Shown here: positions 8,587 to 17,031 of the stretch, piece by piece
Numbering within the stretch: position 1 is the stretch's first letter
Layout of the letters: each line of letters starts with the position of its first letter
From: Sulfurimonas sp. HSL3-2
GTDB taxonomy: Bacteria; Campylobacterota; Campylobacteria; Campylobacterales; Sulfurimonadaceae
Direction of reading: 5' to 3'
Length of the DNA stretch: 64,000 nucleotides
Assembly (NCBI RefSeq): GCF_039645965.1
Contig: NZ_CP147917.1
Span: forward strand, 186,001-250,000
The notes under the pieces: model-generated
Database searches by the model: none
Told to the model about the DNA's origin: nothing
What the model saw: the letters and a program-made list of their open reading frames with translations, nothing else
Made by a program: the position numbers and the translations under genes

Positions 8587-9573
8587 TCACAGCAAAGCAA
8601 GCAGTTCTTCAAGAGGTCTTGTCTTTTTATGCTGCGTATCTAGTATTATCTGAGCCAATTCATTGGCATTGATGGGAACTGTTTTCTTGTCATTGTCCAG
8701 ACTGTTCTGCATCTCTTCAAGTAGTTTTTTCTTAAAATCTGCTACCAGTTTTTCTATCTTGTTCATATTCTCAGGAGAATCTCCAAGCTCTTTGATCAGC
8801 TTATCTTTATACTCTTGGGCCTGTTTCTCGATTTTTTCCGTATTGAGATCAGCTAAGAATTGTGCGGCACCTTTTGTGTGCAGGTCTTTTAAGAACTTCG
8901 ATACATCACTTGATTGCTCATTACTATTATCAGCCTGTAGTTTTTCTCCTTTATATGCAGCGTTAAAAGCATTCCAAAAAGCTGTGATGCTTGCTTTGGC
9001 TTCATCGGAGGTATACGCACCGTTTGTCGGATTTAAATGATTTTGCACCTGTGTACTTAAGTATTCATAATCCATCTTAACGGGGGTGTAGGGTTTGTTG
9101 TTTATTACGGAGTTCAGACGTGCAGTATCAAAGGTGAGTATCATAGCCGTCATCTTGTCTTTGTCACTGAGCGAGTTCATCGCACTTATATAGGCATCTT
9201 TGACATCTTGAGGCATATTTATTGGAACTGCCAGCATTCGTTTGGCCGCTCCGACCTCTGCCGTTCCGTCATTGTTGAAATCAAACTGCTGGTTGTCATG
9301 CATAAGAAGGTTGTATGCACCTTCGTTACTTAGAGAGTTTATATCGATCTTGTCTGCTAGACCCGAGTATTTTTGCAGAGTAGTCAGTTCAGCAGGTGAG
9401 AGGCTATGCAAAAACTCTTTGGCATTGGAAAGTTTTATATCTGCCTCTTGTGCTTTGTTGAAGATGACTTCAAACTTTTGGGCATAAGGAGCTTGGTACT
9501 CTTTACGTCCATTGGACAGCTGATAGTTTTGCATCGTTTGCAAGTAGTTTTGATAAGTCGTTCCCGTCTCCAT
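8587..9573 (-). CDS. unknown protein with a DxNxDG calcium-loop-like motif
   Basis: 328 residues, not recognised. It begins METGTTYQNYLQTMQNYQ, has no signal peptide or membrane segment, and is rich in Asn, Gln, Lys and Ala. QFDFNNDGTAEVG (about residues 96-108) resembles the calcium loop of EF-hand or dockerin repeats, but only one copy is present. The C-terminal third is strongly helical and charged (KIEKLVADFKKKLLEEMQ). The start is well supported: AAAGGAG lies 6 nt before the ATG. It is convergent with DUF89 and divergent from glyQ, so it forms its own transcription unit. Confidence 0.6.
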   Translation of the reverse strand: METGTTYQNYLQTMQNYQLSNGRKEYQAPYAQKFEVIFNKAQEADIKLSNAKEFLHSLSPAELTTLQKYSGLADKIDINSLSNEGAYNLLMHDNQQFDFNNDGTAEVGAAKRMLAVPINMPQDVKDAYISAMNSLSDKDKMTAMILTFDTARLNSVINNKPYTPVKMDYEYLSTQVQNHLNPTNGAYTSDEAKASITAFWNAFNAAYKGEKLQADNSNEQSSDVSKFLKDLHTKGAAQFLADLNTEKIEKQAQEYKDKLIKELGDSPENMNKIEKLVADFKKKLLEEMQNSLDNDKKTVPINANELAQIILDTQHKKTRPLEELLALL

Positions 9574-9666
9574 AATAACTCCTTTTCATAATAAAAAACA
9601 AGCAAAAAAGATTCCAAAAAAGTTTTCTATATAAAGGGCATTTTCTAAAATATAAGCCTTTTTGGC

Positions 9667-9672
9667 TATAAT
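9667..9672 (+). promoter_or_regulatory. -10 box of the glyQ promoter
   Basis: A perfect TATAAT (in GGCTATAATTACG) ends 25 nt upstream of the glyQ ATG at 9698, leaving a short leader with AGAGG as ribosome binding site. No convincing -35 hexamer, which is usual for vegetative promoters in this group. Confidence 0.5.
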
Positions 9673-9697
9673 TACGCAATTTATTTTAGAGGCTGTT

Positions 9698-10579
9698 ATG
9701 ATTACTTTTAGCGAGATGTTACTAAAACTACAAGAGTTCTGGATGAAAGAGGGATGTAATATCGTTCAACCTTACGATATTCCCGCTGGTGCAGGGACAT
9801 TCCATCCTGCTACATTTTTGCGTTCACTCGATTCTACTCCATGGTCTGTCGCGTATGTCGCGCCTTCACGCCGTCCGACAGACGGTCGTTACGGAGAGAA
9901 CCCGAACCGTCTTGGAAGTTACTATCAGTTTCAAGTTCTTATAAAACCAAGCCCTAAAAATATCCAAGAGCTGTACCTCAAAAGTCTGGAGTTCTTAGGC
10001 CTGAACGTAGCAGAACATGATATCCGTTTTGTCGAAGACAACTGGGAATCTCCGACACTCGGTGCATGGGGTCTTGGCTGGGAAGTATGGCTAAACGGTA
10101 TGGAAGTCACTCAGTTCACATACTTTCAACAAGTCGGCGGTGTGGCATGTGACCCTGTCGCTGTCGAGATAACTTACGGGACTGAGCGTCTTGCGATGTA
10201 CCTTCAGGGCGTAGATACTGTGTTTGACATCGTTTGGAACGAGAACGAATACGGTAAGACACTTTACCGCGACATTCATAAAGAGGGTGAGATAGAGTTT
10301 AGTAAATACAACTTTGAAGTAGCAGACACTGCGATGCTTTTTGCAGAGTTTGAAGCAAAATCAGATGAGTGTAAACGTGCACTTGATGCAGGGCTTCCTC
10401 TTCCTGCATATGACCTTTGTATGGCAGCTTCACATACGTTTAACACGCTAGATGCGAGAAAAGCGATCAGCCAGGCAGAGCGTCAAAACTACATCCTAAA
10501 GATCCGTGAACTTTCACGCGGATGTGCTCAAGCTTACAAAGACCAAGAGCAAGAACGCATAGCCAGAGTCAAAGCGTAA
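9698..10579 (+). CDS. glyQ: glycyl-tRNA synthetase alpha subunit
   Basis: 293 residues from the ATG at 9698 ([15 protein letters not shown]). An upstream in-frame TTG at 9662 would place the start ahead of the -10 box and is rejected. The sequence is highly typical of the alpha subunit of the bacterial tetrameric enzyme: [54 protein letters not shown] and [15 protein letters not shown]. It activates glycine for tRNA-Gly together with GlyS, whose gene is not here. Confidence 0.96.
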   Translation: MITFSEMLLKLQEFWMKEGCNIVQPYDIPAGAGTFHPATFLRSLDSTPWSVAYVAPSRRPTDGRYGENPNRLGSYYQFQVLIKPSPKNIQELYLKSLEFLGLNVAEHDIRFVEDNWESPTLGAWGLGWEVWLNGMEVTQFTYFQQVGGVACDPVAVEITYGTERLAMYLQGVDTVFDIVWNENEYGKTLYRDIHKEGEIEFSKYNFEVADTAMLFAEFEAKSDECKRALDAGLPLPAYDLCMAASHTFNTLDARKAISQAERQNYILKIRELSRGCAQAYKDQEQERIARVKA

Positions 10580-10584
10580 ACCTC

Positions 10585-11274
10585 TTAGTTACATAAGCTT
10601 TTTGCAAACAGTTTCTGACCGAACATCAGTTCGGTTATCTCTCCGCTGTTTTGTCTTATCTTGATGCTCATTCTCGTACTACTTCCATCCTGAAATCGAA
10701 ATACAACACTGTTCCCTTCGATAGTATATGTTCCTGATTGGCTTGGATTACCTCCTTGGCTATATGCATTACCGGCGCTAGAACTAAATGAACTCTCTGA
10801 GCTGAGTGAAAAGTTATTTCCGTTAAAATAGACCCGTTTACTGCTTGAATAGCTGCTTCCGCTGTAACTGCTTGATGACCCGCTCCATGAGCAAAGAGGT
10901 CCTATTATAAAAGAGCCGCCGGTATGTGAAGAAGTTTTAGCTTTTTTAGGACTATGCACGATCTTACGACACACTATCTGTGTCATATCGGGAAAGATGA
11001 TAGTAAGGCTCTTTTTCTTAAAAGTATAAGGATAATCCTCTTCGATACCATAGTCGTTTGGTATCTTTATGATGCCTTTTGTCGTACGGTAGTTCATCTG
11101 TTCCCTGTCATATTCAAGCAGGTTCTTACTTAAGAACTTTAAAGATGAACGATTACCGTAGTTATCGTTACACTGCCATGCTCCTGAAAGTTTATTTGTA
11201 TCCGCATACAGCAGAGTAGAGAATAAATACAGAGCTAAAACTATGATAATGTTTTTGTTAAGATATCTGTTCAT
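10585..11274 (-). CDS. exported protein of unknown function with serine-rich linker
   Basis: 229 residues. It starts with a signal peptide (IIIVLALYLFSTLLYA, cleavage near residue 24). A first small domain contains two cysteines, in GAWQCNDNYG and QIVCRKI. A low-complexity Ser/Tyr/Gly linker follows (SWSGSSSSYSGSSYSSS), then a C-terminal domain with YTIEGNSVVFRFQDGSS, a pattern common to small beta-rich domains that read as 'G-x-Y-x-h-x-G-N'. The start is supported by AAGGAGATTC just upstream. It is convergent with glyQ, 5 bp apart. No function is assigned. Confidence 0.65.
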   Translation of the reverse strand: MNRYLNKNIIIVLALYLFSTLLYADTNKLSGAWQCNDNYGNRSSLKFLSKNLLEYDREQMNYRTTKGIIKIPNDYGIEEDYPYTFKKKSLTIIFPDMTQIVCRKIVHSPKKAKTSSHTGGSFIIGPLCSWSGSSSSYSGSSYSSSKRVYFNGNNFSLSSESSFSSSAGNAYSQGGNPSQSGTYTIEGNSVVFRFQDGSSTRMSIKIRQNSGEITELMFGQKLFAKSLCN

Positions 11275-11368
11275 ATGAATCTCCTTGATAATTAATAATA
11301 CACCTTTTTAAATGAATGTAAACTTTTAAAAAGAGCTGGGTATATCGATCGATTAATACTCGTTTTGT

Positions 11369-11374
11369 TATAAT
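11369..11374 (+). promoter_or_regulatory. -10 box of the mutY-recD2 unit
   Basis: Perfect TATAAT in TTTGTTATAATCC, 16 nt before the first possible mutY start codon (TTG at 11391) and 49 nt before the TTG at 11424. Confidence 0.5.
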
Positions 11375-11390
11375 CCTTTATCATAAATAA

Positions 11391-12359
11391 TTGAAAAGAT
11401 TATTGAGAGGAACTCCTGATACATTGATCGCAAAAGCTCAAAACGCTCTTTTAAAATGGTATGAAAAATATGGAAGACATGAACTTCCATGGCGTAATAC
11501 CGATGATGTGTATCATATCTATGTCAGTGAGATAATGCTTCAGCAGACTCAGGTCAAACGGGTGATGGAGGAGTACTATCCTCAGTTTTTACAAAAGTTC
11601 CCTACCTTGAAAGCCCTCGGCAGTGCAAAAGAGGAAGAAGTCCTCGCAGCTTGGAGCGGGCTTGGGTACTACTCCCGCGCAAGAAACCTGCATGCGACTG
11701 CAAAACTTTGTCCGACTACACTGCCAAAGACACAAAAAGAACTTGTTAGACTTCCGGGCATAGGACGTTACACGGCAAGTGCGATACAGAGCTTTGCATA
11801 CCATCAAAGAGTGGGAGTGGTAGATACAAATATTGCACGCGTGATCAAGCGTTTTTTTGCCCATTACAAGCAAAGTGATGATATTATTTGGAAAAGCGCC
11901 GAAGAGTTTGTTAATCCCGTGTATCCGACTCTACACAATCAAGCCTTGATGGACTTGGGTTCGCTTGTGTGTCTGCCGACAAATCCGAAGTGCACGGAGT
12001 GTCCTTTAAACCTTACATGTAAAGGTAAAGAGGAAGCGGAGTTTTACACTCAAAAGCAGAAAAAAGTGTATGAAGAACTTGAACTGTTTTACGGCATAGC
12101 GCTAAAAGAGGGCAATATCGCTTTAATAGTTTCCAAGGGTCCGATGTATAAAGGTCTTCTTGAACTGCCTGCCGTAGATCCGGTTGATGAGGATTATATC
12201 GCCGAGTTCAAGCACTCCTACACAAAGTACAGGATCACCGTAAAGATATACAGACTCCATGAGCCAAAGAGTGATGTGCAATGGATCTCTTTGGAAGACG
12301 CTAACAACGCACATATCTCTTCGCTTACAAGAAAAGCGCTTAGACATTTAAGAGGATAA
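11391..12359 (+). CDS. mutY: A/G-specific adenine DNA glycosylase
   Basis: Up to 322 residues. MutY removes adenine mispaired with 8-oxoguanine. Motifs: HELPWRN, SEIMLQQTQV with catalytic Glu (residue 47 from the TTG at 11391), the helix-hairpin-helix LPGIGRYTASAI, GVVDTNIARV with catalytic Asp145, and the Fe-S loop C-x6-C-x2-C-x5-C in CLPTNPKCTECPLNLTC. The C-terminal MutT-like recognition domain is present but short. There is no ATG near the N-terminus. The TTG at 11391 lacks a ribosome binding site, while the in-frame TTG at 11424 follows GAGAGGAA and may be the true start. The helicase gene begins 2 bp after the stop. Confidence 0.9.
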   Translation: MKRLLRGTPDTLIAKAQNALLKWYEKYGRHELPWRNTDDVYHIYVSEIMLQQTQVKRVMEEYYPQFLQKFPTLKALGSAKEEEVLAAWSGLGYYSRARNLHATAKLCPTTLPKTQKELVRLPGIGRYTASAIQSFAYHQRVGVVDTNIARVIKRFFAHYKQSDDIIWKSAEEFVNPVYPTLHNQALMDLGSLVCLPTNPKCTECPLNLTCKGKEEAEFYTQKQKKVYEELELFYGIALKEGNIALIVSKGPMYKGLLELPAVDPVDEDYIAEFKHSYTKYRITVKIYRLHEPKSDVQWISLEDANNAHISSLTRKALRHLRG

Positions 12360-12361
12360 AA

Positions 12362-14587
12362 ATGACACTTATCGGACAGATCGACAATATCCTTTTTGAA
12401 GATGACGGCTTTTTCATCGCACGCCTAAAAAGCGGCGATAAGGTGAGCGGGACCTATTACGAGAGTGATGTCTCTCACCTAAAGGGTGCCGCCATAACTC
12501 TAAAAGGGTACTGGGAAGAGCATAAAAAGTACGGTAAGACTTTCAAGTTCGAGTCCCTGCGTGTCAATCAAAATGAACTCTTTTTCTTCTTAAACCGTAT
12601 AGTAAAAGGGTTTACAAAAAAACTCTCAGCCGAACTTATCGAGAAGTTCGGAGAGGAGGGCTTAGTCGATATCTTAGATAACGACATCGAGCGACTCTTA
12701 GAGTTTAGCGGTATCAAAGAGAAGCGCCTTAAAAAGATCCAGGACTCTTGGAAGAAGTTTCGTTCTATGCGCTCTTTAGGAGAGTTCTTAAGTCCTTACG
12801 ATGTAAGTCCCGTACTTCTTACGACCATCGCGACGGCTATGAAAGATGTCCAAGAACCTTCAAAACGTATCAAAGAAAATCCTTACATACTTACAAGCAT
12901 CAGTGGTATCGGCTTTAAGCGTGCAGATGAGCTTGCTCTTAAAATGGGCGTAGAAAAAGAGGCAGATAACCGCATAAGCGCTGCTATGGACTATGCACTT
13001 TTAAACTACTGCGAACAGCAGGGCAACAGCTGTGTGGAAAAAAAGGTACTTTTTGCTTTGCTCGATGAGCTGTTGGAGTTTCATAACAGGGATGCACTGT
13101 ACGAGGCTGCCCTTATCGAGCGCGTGGGTGAGCAGAGTATCGTACTTATGAAAAATGACAGAGTCTCGCCTGCAAGACTTTACGATGCCGAGAAGTTTTT
13201 GTATGATGATTTTACTTCTCGTGCCAAAGCGGATCTCGGTGTTTTAAAAGCCGACTTGGACGAGTTCTTGGCAAAGAGCGATCTGCAGCTGGGCGAGCAG
13301 CAAAAAGAGGCGGTACAGATCATCAACCAAGGTGCGGGGATACTTTTCCTGGTAGGTTACGCGGGAACGGGTAAAAGTACGACATCAAGAACGATACTAA
13401 ACCTTTTAAACACTCGTTACAGCGAGATCATGACGTGTGCTCTCAGCGGTATAGCTTCCCAGCGCATCGCCGATACGACAGGCTATGAGAGTGCGACGAT
13501 CCAGTCGCTTTTGGTGAAGTTTGAAGACAGAGATGAGTTCCCATACTCCGTACTGCTCATAGATGAAGCGTCGATGATAAACTCTACCTTGTTTGCCAGA
13601 CTTGTCTCAAAAGTGAGAAAAGAGTGTGTGCTTATCATCGTCGGCGATGATGCACAGCTCCCGCCGATCGGTGCAGGCAATGTCCTAAGTGATGCGCTGA
13701 CACTCGGTATCGCTCCGATAGTCAAACTGACGAAAATATACCGTCAGAGTGAAGAGCAGGCGATCACACTCATAGCAAACGATATACGTCAGGCGATAGT
13801 CCCTTCTTACAGTCAAAAATATGACGACTTCGAGTTCATCGATGTCTCCATACCAAACTATTATGCTCAAAAGAACTCTCTCTCGCAAGCTGAGTTTTCA
13901 AACCTTCGGGAGCAAAACTCCAGTGACATTCTCGCGACCATCATGCATGAGGTCGTAAAGGTGATAGAAAAAGCCAGACTCAGGCTTACAAACAAAGAGA
14001 TAAGCTCTTATCTGAACTACTTTCAGGTCATCACTCCTATGAAAGGCGGAACTCTGGGAACCGATAATCTCAACAAAGTCCTGCAGGAGTATTTCAACCC
14101 GAACCCTAAAAAGTTTGTCAAACGCGGGGGCGTAGAGTTCCGTCTAATGGACAAGGTCGTGCATACAAAAAATGAGAACATGACCTCATGGAGTGCCGAA
14201 GGGTTTAAAGACAAAGAGGACTCAAATGAGAGAAGAGTCTTTAACGGGATGAGCGGACTGCTGTTTCGTATAGACGAAGATGAGGAGCAGGTCTTTGTCT
14301 ACTATCCCAACGAAGATATGGTGGTACAGTATGAGTATGAACAGCTAAAAAGCCATCTGATGCTCTCATATGCGCTGACCATCCACAAAGTGCAGGGGAT
14401 GGAGTATGACATCGTAGTGATGCCTATAACCTTCTCTCACTACATCATGCATAATACAAAGCTTATCTACACGGCGATCACAAGAGCAAAGCACAGATGT
14501 ATCCTAGTAGGAGAGAGCGGCGCATTTGAGTCTGCGTGTAGAAGGGTAGACGTCACTAAGCGAGATACTGTACTTTTAGAGTTATAA
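12362..14587 (+). CDS. RecD2-like ATP-dependent DNA helicase
   Basis: 741 residues. The N-terminal part has an OB-like start (LIGQIDNILFEDDGFFIARL) and helix-hairpin-helix repeats (SGIKEKRLKKIQ, SGIGFKRADELA) as in RecD2, the RecBC-independent RecD. The motor has Walker A GYAGTGKSTT (about residue 331), Walker B LLIDEAS (about 398), GDDAQLPPIG (about 428) and the C-terminal SYALTIHKVQGMEYD (about 669), all superfamily 1B features. RecD2 proteins unwind 5'-to-3' in DNA repair. The pairing with mutY, 2 bp apart, suggests co-transcription. Confidence 0.88.
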   Translation: MTLIGQIDNILFEDDGFFIARLKSGDKVSGTYYESDVSHLKGAAITLKGYWEEHKKYGKTFKFESLRVNQNELFFFLNRIVKGFTKKLSAELIEKFGEEGLVDILDNDIERLLEFSGIKEKRLKKIQDSWKKFRSMRSLGEFLSPYDVSPVLLTTIATAMKDVQEPSKRIKENPYILTSISGIGFKRADELALKMGVEKEADNRISAAMDYALLNYCEQQGNSCVEKKVLFALLDELLEFHNRDALYEAALIERVGEQSIVLMKNDRVSPARLYDAEKFLYDDFTSRAKADLGVLKADLDEFLAKSDLQLGEQQKEAVQIINQGAGILFLVGYAGTGKSTTSRTILNLLNTRYSEIMTCALSGIASQRIADTTGYESATIQSLLVKFEDRDEFPYSVLLIDEASMINSTLFARLVSKVRKECVLIIVGDDAQLPPIGAGNVLSDALTLGIAPIVKLTKIYRQSEEQAITLIANDIRQAIVPSYSQKYDDFEFIDVSIPNYYAQKNSLSQAEFSNLREQNSSDILATIMHEVVKVIEKARLRLTNKEISSYLNYFQVITPMKGGTLGTDNLNKVLQEYFNPNPKKFVKRGGVEFRLMDKVVHTKNENMTSWSAEGFKDKEDSNERRVFNGMSGLLFRIDEDEEQVFVYYPNEDMVVQYEYEQLKSHLMLSYALTIHKVQGMEYDIVVMPITFSHYIMHNTKLIYTAITRAKHRCILVGESGAFESACRRVDVTKRDTVLLEL

Positions 14588-14614
14588 ATGTTAAAATTCC
14601 ACTCTCTTTTTTAC

Positions 14615-14690
14615 CTCTCTATCGCTTAACAGGATAAAGCAGTCCCCTCCTAAGGGATAGCTCCAGGTTCGAGTCCTGGTGGGGAGACCA
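14615..14690 (+). tRNA. tRNA-Arg(CCT)
   Basis: A 76-nt cloverleaf can be drawn by hand. Acceptor CTCTCTA pairs with TGGGGAG (two G-U pairs, C1-G72). D stem is GCTT/AAGC. Anticodon stem GTCCC/GGGAT encloses the loop CTCCTAA, anticodon CCT, reading AGG. The variable loop has 4 nt. T arm is CCAGG-TTCGAGT-CCTGG. Discriminator A is followed by an encoded CCA. Position 9 is C instead of the usual A. It lies 27 bp after the helicase gene and is followed at once by a terminator hairpin. Confidence 0.88.
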
Positions 14691-14698
14691 CCTATTTT

Positions 14699-14717
14699 AG
14701 GCTATCACAGCCTTTTT
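14699..14717 (+). terminator. Rho-independent terminator after tRNA-Arg
   Basis: AGGCT-ATCAC-AGCCT, a 5-bp stem with a 5-nt loop, runs into TTTTT, starting 8 bp after the encoded CCA. Confidence 0.65.
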
Positions 14718-14787
14718 CGATTTTCTCTTAGTGGCTTCTTTGATCATATTTCTTGTGGTATTGTTAAATAAGGATGTATCAAATATA

Positions 14788-15060
14788 TTATGCTCTTTGC
14801 TGAGATGCAGCGTTGATACTTGAACGCGTATATGTATATGACACTAAGGAACCGATGAAGAATAAGACGATAGTAGCGGTCACAGTAGTGGCTAAAACAG
14901 ATATAGTATCAAAGAGAGTGGCATAGGGTGTGAAATAATGCAAAATTGCTAAAGTGATAGTAAATACCGCAGTAAAGAATGCTGTCAAAGAGGAAGATGT
15001 TTTAAGGTATAAAACCGAAGTCTCGTGAGCAAAGTTGGCACTGAATTGTTCGAGGTTCAT
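14788..15060 (-). CDS. small two-helix membrane protein, unknown
   Basis: 90 residues from the ATG at 15060, which sits 8 nt after a good GGAG. A TTG four codons upstream would overlap that ribosome binding site and is less likely. Two membrane helices are evident: SSSLTAFFTAVFTITLAILH and ISVLATTVTATIVLFFIGSL. The short ends (MNLEQFSANFAHETS and YTYTRSSINAASQQRA) are polar. No homology is recognised. It is the first of several small orphan genes after the tRNA. Confidence 0.55.
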   Translation of the reverse strand: MNLEQFSANFAHETSVLYLKTSSSLTAFFTAVFTITLAILHYFTPYATLFDTISVLATTVTATIVLFFIGSLVSYTYTRSSINAASQQRA

Positions 15061-15162
15061 GGTAAACTCCAAATAAAATAGATTGTTGATGAAAAATATA
15101 TCCTCACAACATTACGATAGAGTTACACTGCCTACTTCTACTTTATAGAACTCTTTTAGTGA

Positions 15163-15459
15163 TTAATTATAATGAAGTTCTTTACTGAAATGTAATCCTG
15201 CAAGATTTTTGTTAGCAGAGGGAGAATTAAGGCGGATGATCTCCTTTGAAGTACATTCCGGACACACTTTTTCCGTCTTTATCATTCTATAAATAGAATA
15301 ACCCAAAGCAAGTAAGAAACTTATACCAAAAGTGAAGAGAGCAGATAATAAGGCTGCTTCCCATATGGCAAGTTCAAGTGTAGATGAACCCGGTGCTTTT
15401 TTCTCTGGAATAACCATAGAGTTACATGCTGTACAAATGTGTGTAGTTTTGCTTGCCAT
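15163..15459 (-). CDS. small membrane protein with split zinc ribbon
   Basis: 98 residues, start at 15459 supported by AAGGAG 8 nt upstream. Two CxxC knuckles, HICTACNS at residue 8 and VCPECTS at about residue 70, flank a membrane-spanning stretch (AALLSALFTFGISFLLALGY). The knuckles could pair as one zinc ribbon only if both face the same side, which would make the middle a hairpin or re-entrant segment. Function unknown. It is transcribed towards the neighbouring two-helix protein gene. Confidence 0.6.
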   Translation of the reverse strand: MASKTTHICTACNSMVIPEKKAPGSSTLELAIWEAALLSALFTFGISFLLALGYSIYRMIKTEKVCPECTSKEIIRLNSPSANKNLAGLHFSKELHYN

Positions 15460-15617
15460 AAATTTCTCCTTATCGGATGTGATAAAATTTATTGTAATAT
15501 TATTTAACTATAGTAATTCTTAAAATTGTGATAAATAAGTGTCTTGATACATTTTTTTCTTAATTATGTCGTTTTTATTTATAAAAATGATGATAATATT
15601 TTTATATCAAAGAGTGA

Positions 15618-15623
15618 TATAAT
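15618..15623 (+). promoter_or_regulatory. -10 box for the 67-residue orphan gene
   Basis: TATAAT in GTGATATAATGTAAAAG, 22 nt before the ATG at 15646; GAAGGAG lies between them. Confidence 0.5.
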
Positions 15624-15645
15624 GTAAAAGAGAAGGAGTAGACAG

Positions 15646-15849
15646 ATGAAAGATATAAATAAATTATTAGAAGAGAACAGTTTGTCGTATTTTCAGTTCG
15701 ATGAAGAAAATAGCAGGTTAGTCTATACTCATGAAGTAGGGACTTCTCAGCACAGAGATGATTTTCACAGATTGATCCAGCTTTTAAAAGAGAATGGAAT
15801 TAAGCACGATGATATCGGTATGGATCTGATACTCATAGAAAAAGATTAA
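15646..15849 (+). CDS. small acidic protein, unknown
   Basis: 67 residues (starting MKDINKLLEENSLSYFQF), strongly supported by a TATAAT box and GAAGGAG 7 nt upstream of the ATG. It is soluble, acidic and predicted helix-strand-helix, with the tail DDIGMDLILIEKD. No family is recognised. The high-quality translation signals argue that it is a real small gene rather than a chance frame. Confidence 0.6.
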   Translation: MKDINKLLEENSLSYFQFDEENSRLVYTHEVGTSQHRDDFHRLIQLLKENGIKHDDIGMDLILIEKD

Positions 15850-15935
15850 CTTTTTATTTTGGAACTTCCTATTCATTTAAAATCTAATGCTAAACTTCCA
15901 GCAGATGTTTTATGCACAATTGTGAAGGATATAGT

Positions 15936-16376
15936 ATGAAAAAAGCGTTGTTATGGGTTTTTGGTATAGCTATTGCGATACAGTTTATCAGACCTGATTT
16001 TAAAAATCCGAAAGTCGATGAGACAGTAGCATTGAATGCAGATACAAAAGTTATGAGCGTACTGAAGACATCATGTTATGACTGCCACTCCAATGAGACA
16101 AAGTATCCTTGGTATCATAATGTCGCTCCGGTCTCATGGATGATGTCGAGTAATATCAATGACGGACGCAAGGCTCTTGACTTTTCAAACTGGGCAAATA
16201 TAGATGCAAAAGTGAAACTAGAACGCCTTAAGCGTGCAAAGCAGCTTGTCAATAATGAACTGATGCCAAAAAGTGAGTATCTCTTGATGCACAAAGATGC
16301 CGATCTGGATAAAGAGAAAAAAGAGACACTTGAACAATTCTTCGATCTACAGATCAAAAAACTCTATAAATCATAA
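15936..16376 (+). CDS. exported haem-binding domain protein (monohaem CxxCH)
   Basis: 146 residues from the ATG at 15936, which follows GAAGGA; an ATG at 15912 is in frame but less well placed. An N-terminal hydrophobic anchor (ALLWVFGIAIAIQFI) precedes one haem c site, SCYDCHSNET (C47, C50, H51). Family features of the 'haem-binding domain' group follow: the W/Y-rich KYPWYHNVAPVSW, and NELMPKSEYLLMHKDADL, the counterpart of the usual MPPxxYxxLHP motif. Probably a membrane-anchored periplasmic monohaem cytochrome; its partner is unknown. Confidence 0.8.
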   Translation: MKKALLWVFGIAIAIQFIRPDFKNPKVDETVALNADTKVMSVLKTSCYDCHSNETKYPWYHNVAPVSWMMSSNINDGRKALDFSNWANIDAKVKLERLKRAKQLVNNELMPKSEYLLMHKDADLDKEKKETLEQFFDLQIKKLYKS

Positions 16377-16636
16377 AATAATCTTATATCGTAATATTCG
16401 ATATTTACCTTGCTAAAGCTTATGGAATGTTACATAAAGTATCATTCTATAAGAAAAATAAATTTTTTCTGAATTTAATCATTCTGCATTAAAATTATAA
16501 GATTTGCTTTAAGATACATGTTTTTAGGGCTACTCCAGATAAAAAGCTTAAAATTTATACAATCCACCTTGTTTTTAACAATTAATAATATTATATTTTA
16601 TGATATTATAATATCGATTTCATGGAAGGATGTGTT
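16377..16636. other. AT-rich intergenic region upstream of the PAS gene
   Basis: 260 bp without a credible gene. It contains an inverted repeat ATATCG-N7-CGATAT near its start and a 14-bp perfect palindrome with a -10 box near its end. No RNA gene was recognised. Confidence 0.5.
16602..16615 (+). promoter_or_regulatory. -10 box inside a 14-bp palindrome, PAS/chemoreceptor unit
   Basis: GATATTATAATATC is a perfect palindrome and contains TATAAT (16607-16612), 24 nt before the PAS gene ATG at 16637. A protein bound there would directly block polymerase, but in such AT-rich DNA it may also be chance. Confidence 0.45.
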
Positions 16637-17020
16637 ATGGAAGAGTATATTCTAAAAAGTGATGACTTTTTGGTATCGCAAACCGATGAAAAAGGCATCA
16701 TTCTATTTGCAAATGATGATTTTTGTAAGATAGCCGGTTATAGTATTGATGAACTGGTCGGAAAAAATCATAATATTGTCAGGCATCCAGATATGCCCAA
16801 AGCGGCGTTTCAAGGTCTTTGGGACACGGTTAAAACTGGACAAGTATGGCATGGATATGTAAAAAATAAGACAAAAAGCGGCGGGCATTACTGGGTTTAT
16901 GCAACAGTGTACCCTATGTATGATGAAGTAAGGCGTGCAAAGACATACTTATCGTGTAGAAGAAAGCCGTCACAAAAAGAGATCGAAGATGCACAAAATC
17001 TATATGCAACTTTGAGATAG
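16637..17020 (+). CDS. CetB/Aer-type PAS sensor protein
   Basis: 127 residues from the ATG at 16637, which follows GGAAGGA; an ATG at 16622 lies ahead of this ribosome binding site. It is a single PAS domain of the Aer family: GIILFANDDF, GYSIDELVGKNHNIVRHPDM, W62, GQVWHGYVKN and SGGHYWVYATVYPMYD. Aer-type PAS domains bind FAD and report redox state. There is no signalling domain; the chemoreceptor gene starts 11 bp downstream, the arrangement of C. jejuni CetB and CetA, where the two proteins act together in energy taxis. Confidence 0.85.
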   Translation: MEEYILKSDDFLVSQTDEKGIILFANDDFCKIAGYSIDELVGKNHNIVRHPDMPKAAFQGLWDTVKTGQVWHGYVKNKTKSGGHYWVYATVYPMYDEVRRAKTYLSCRRKPSQKEIEDAQNLYATLR

Positions 17021-17031
17021 GGTAAACAGGA

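Noticed and set aside
12013-12022. TTACATGTAA inside mutY (and at 37234 inside recG)
   Set aside because: Both encode Thr-Cys-Lys (ACA TGT AAR), and in mutY the Cys is a required Fe-S ligand, so these copies can be explained by coding and are not used as evidence of the element's function.
14615-14690. tRNA-Arg as attachment site of a mobile element
   Set aside because: No integrase gene and no second copy of the tRNA 3' end were found in the following sequence; kept only as a low-certainty comparison to make.
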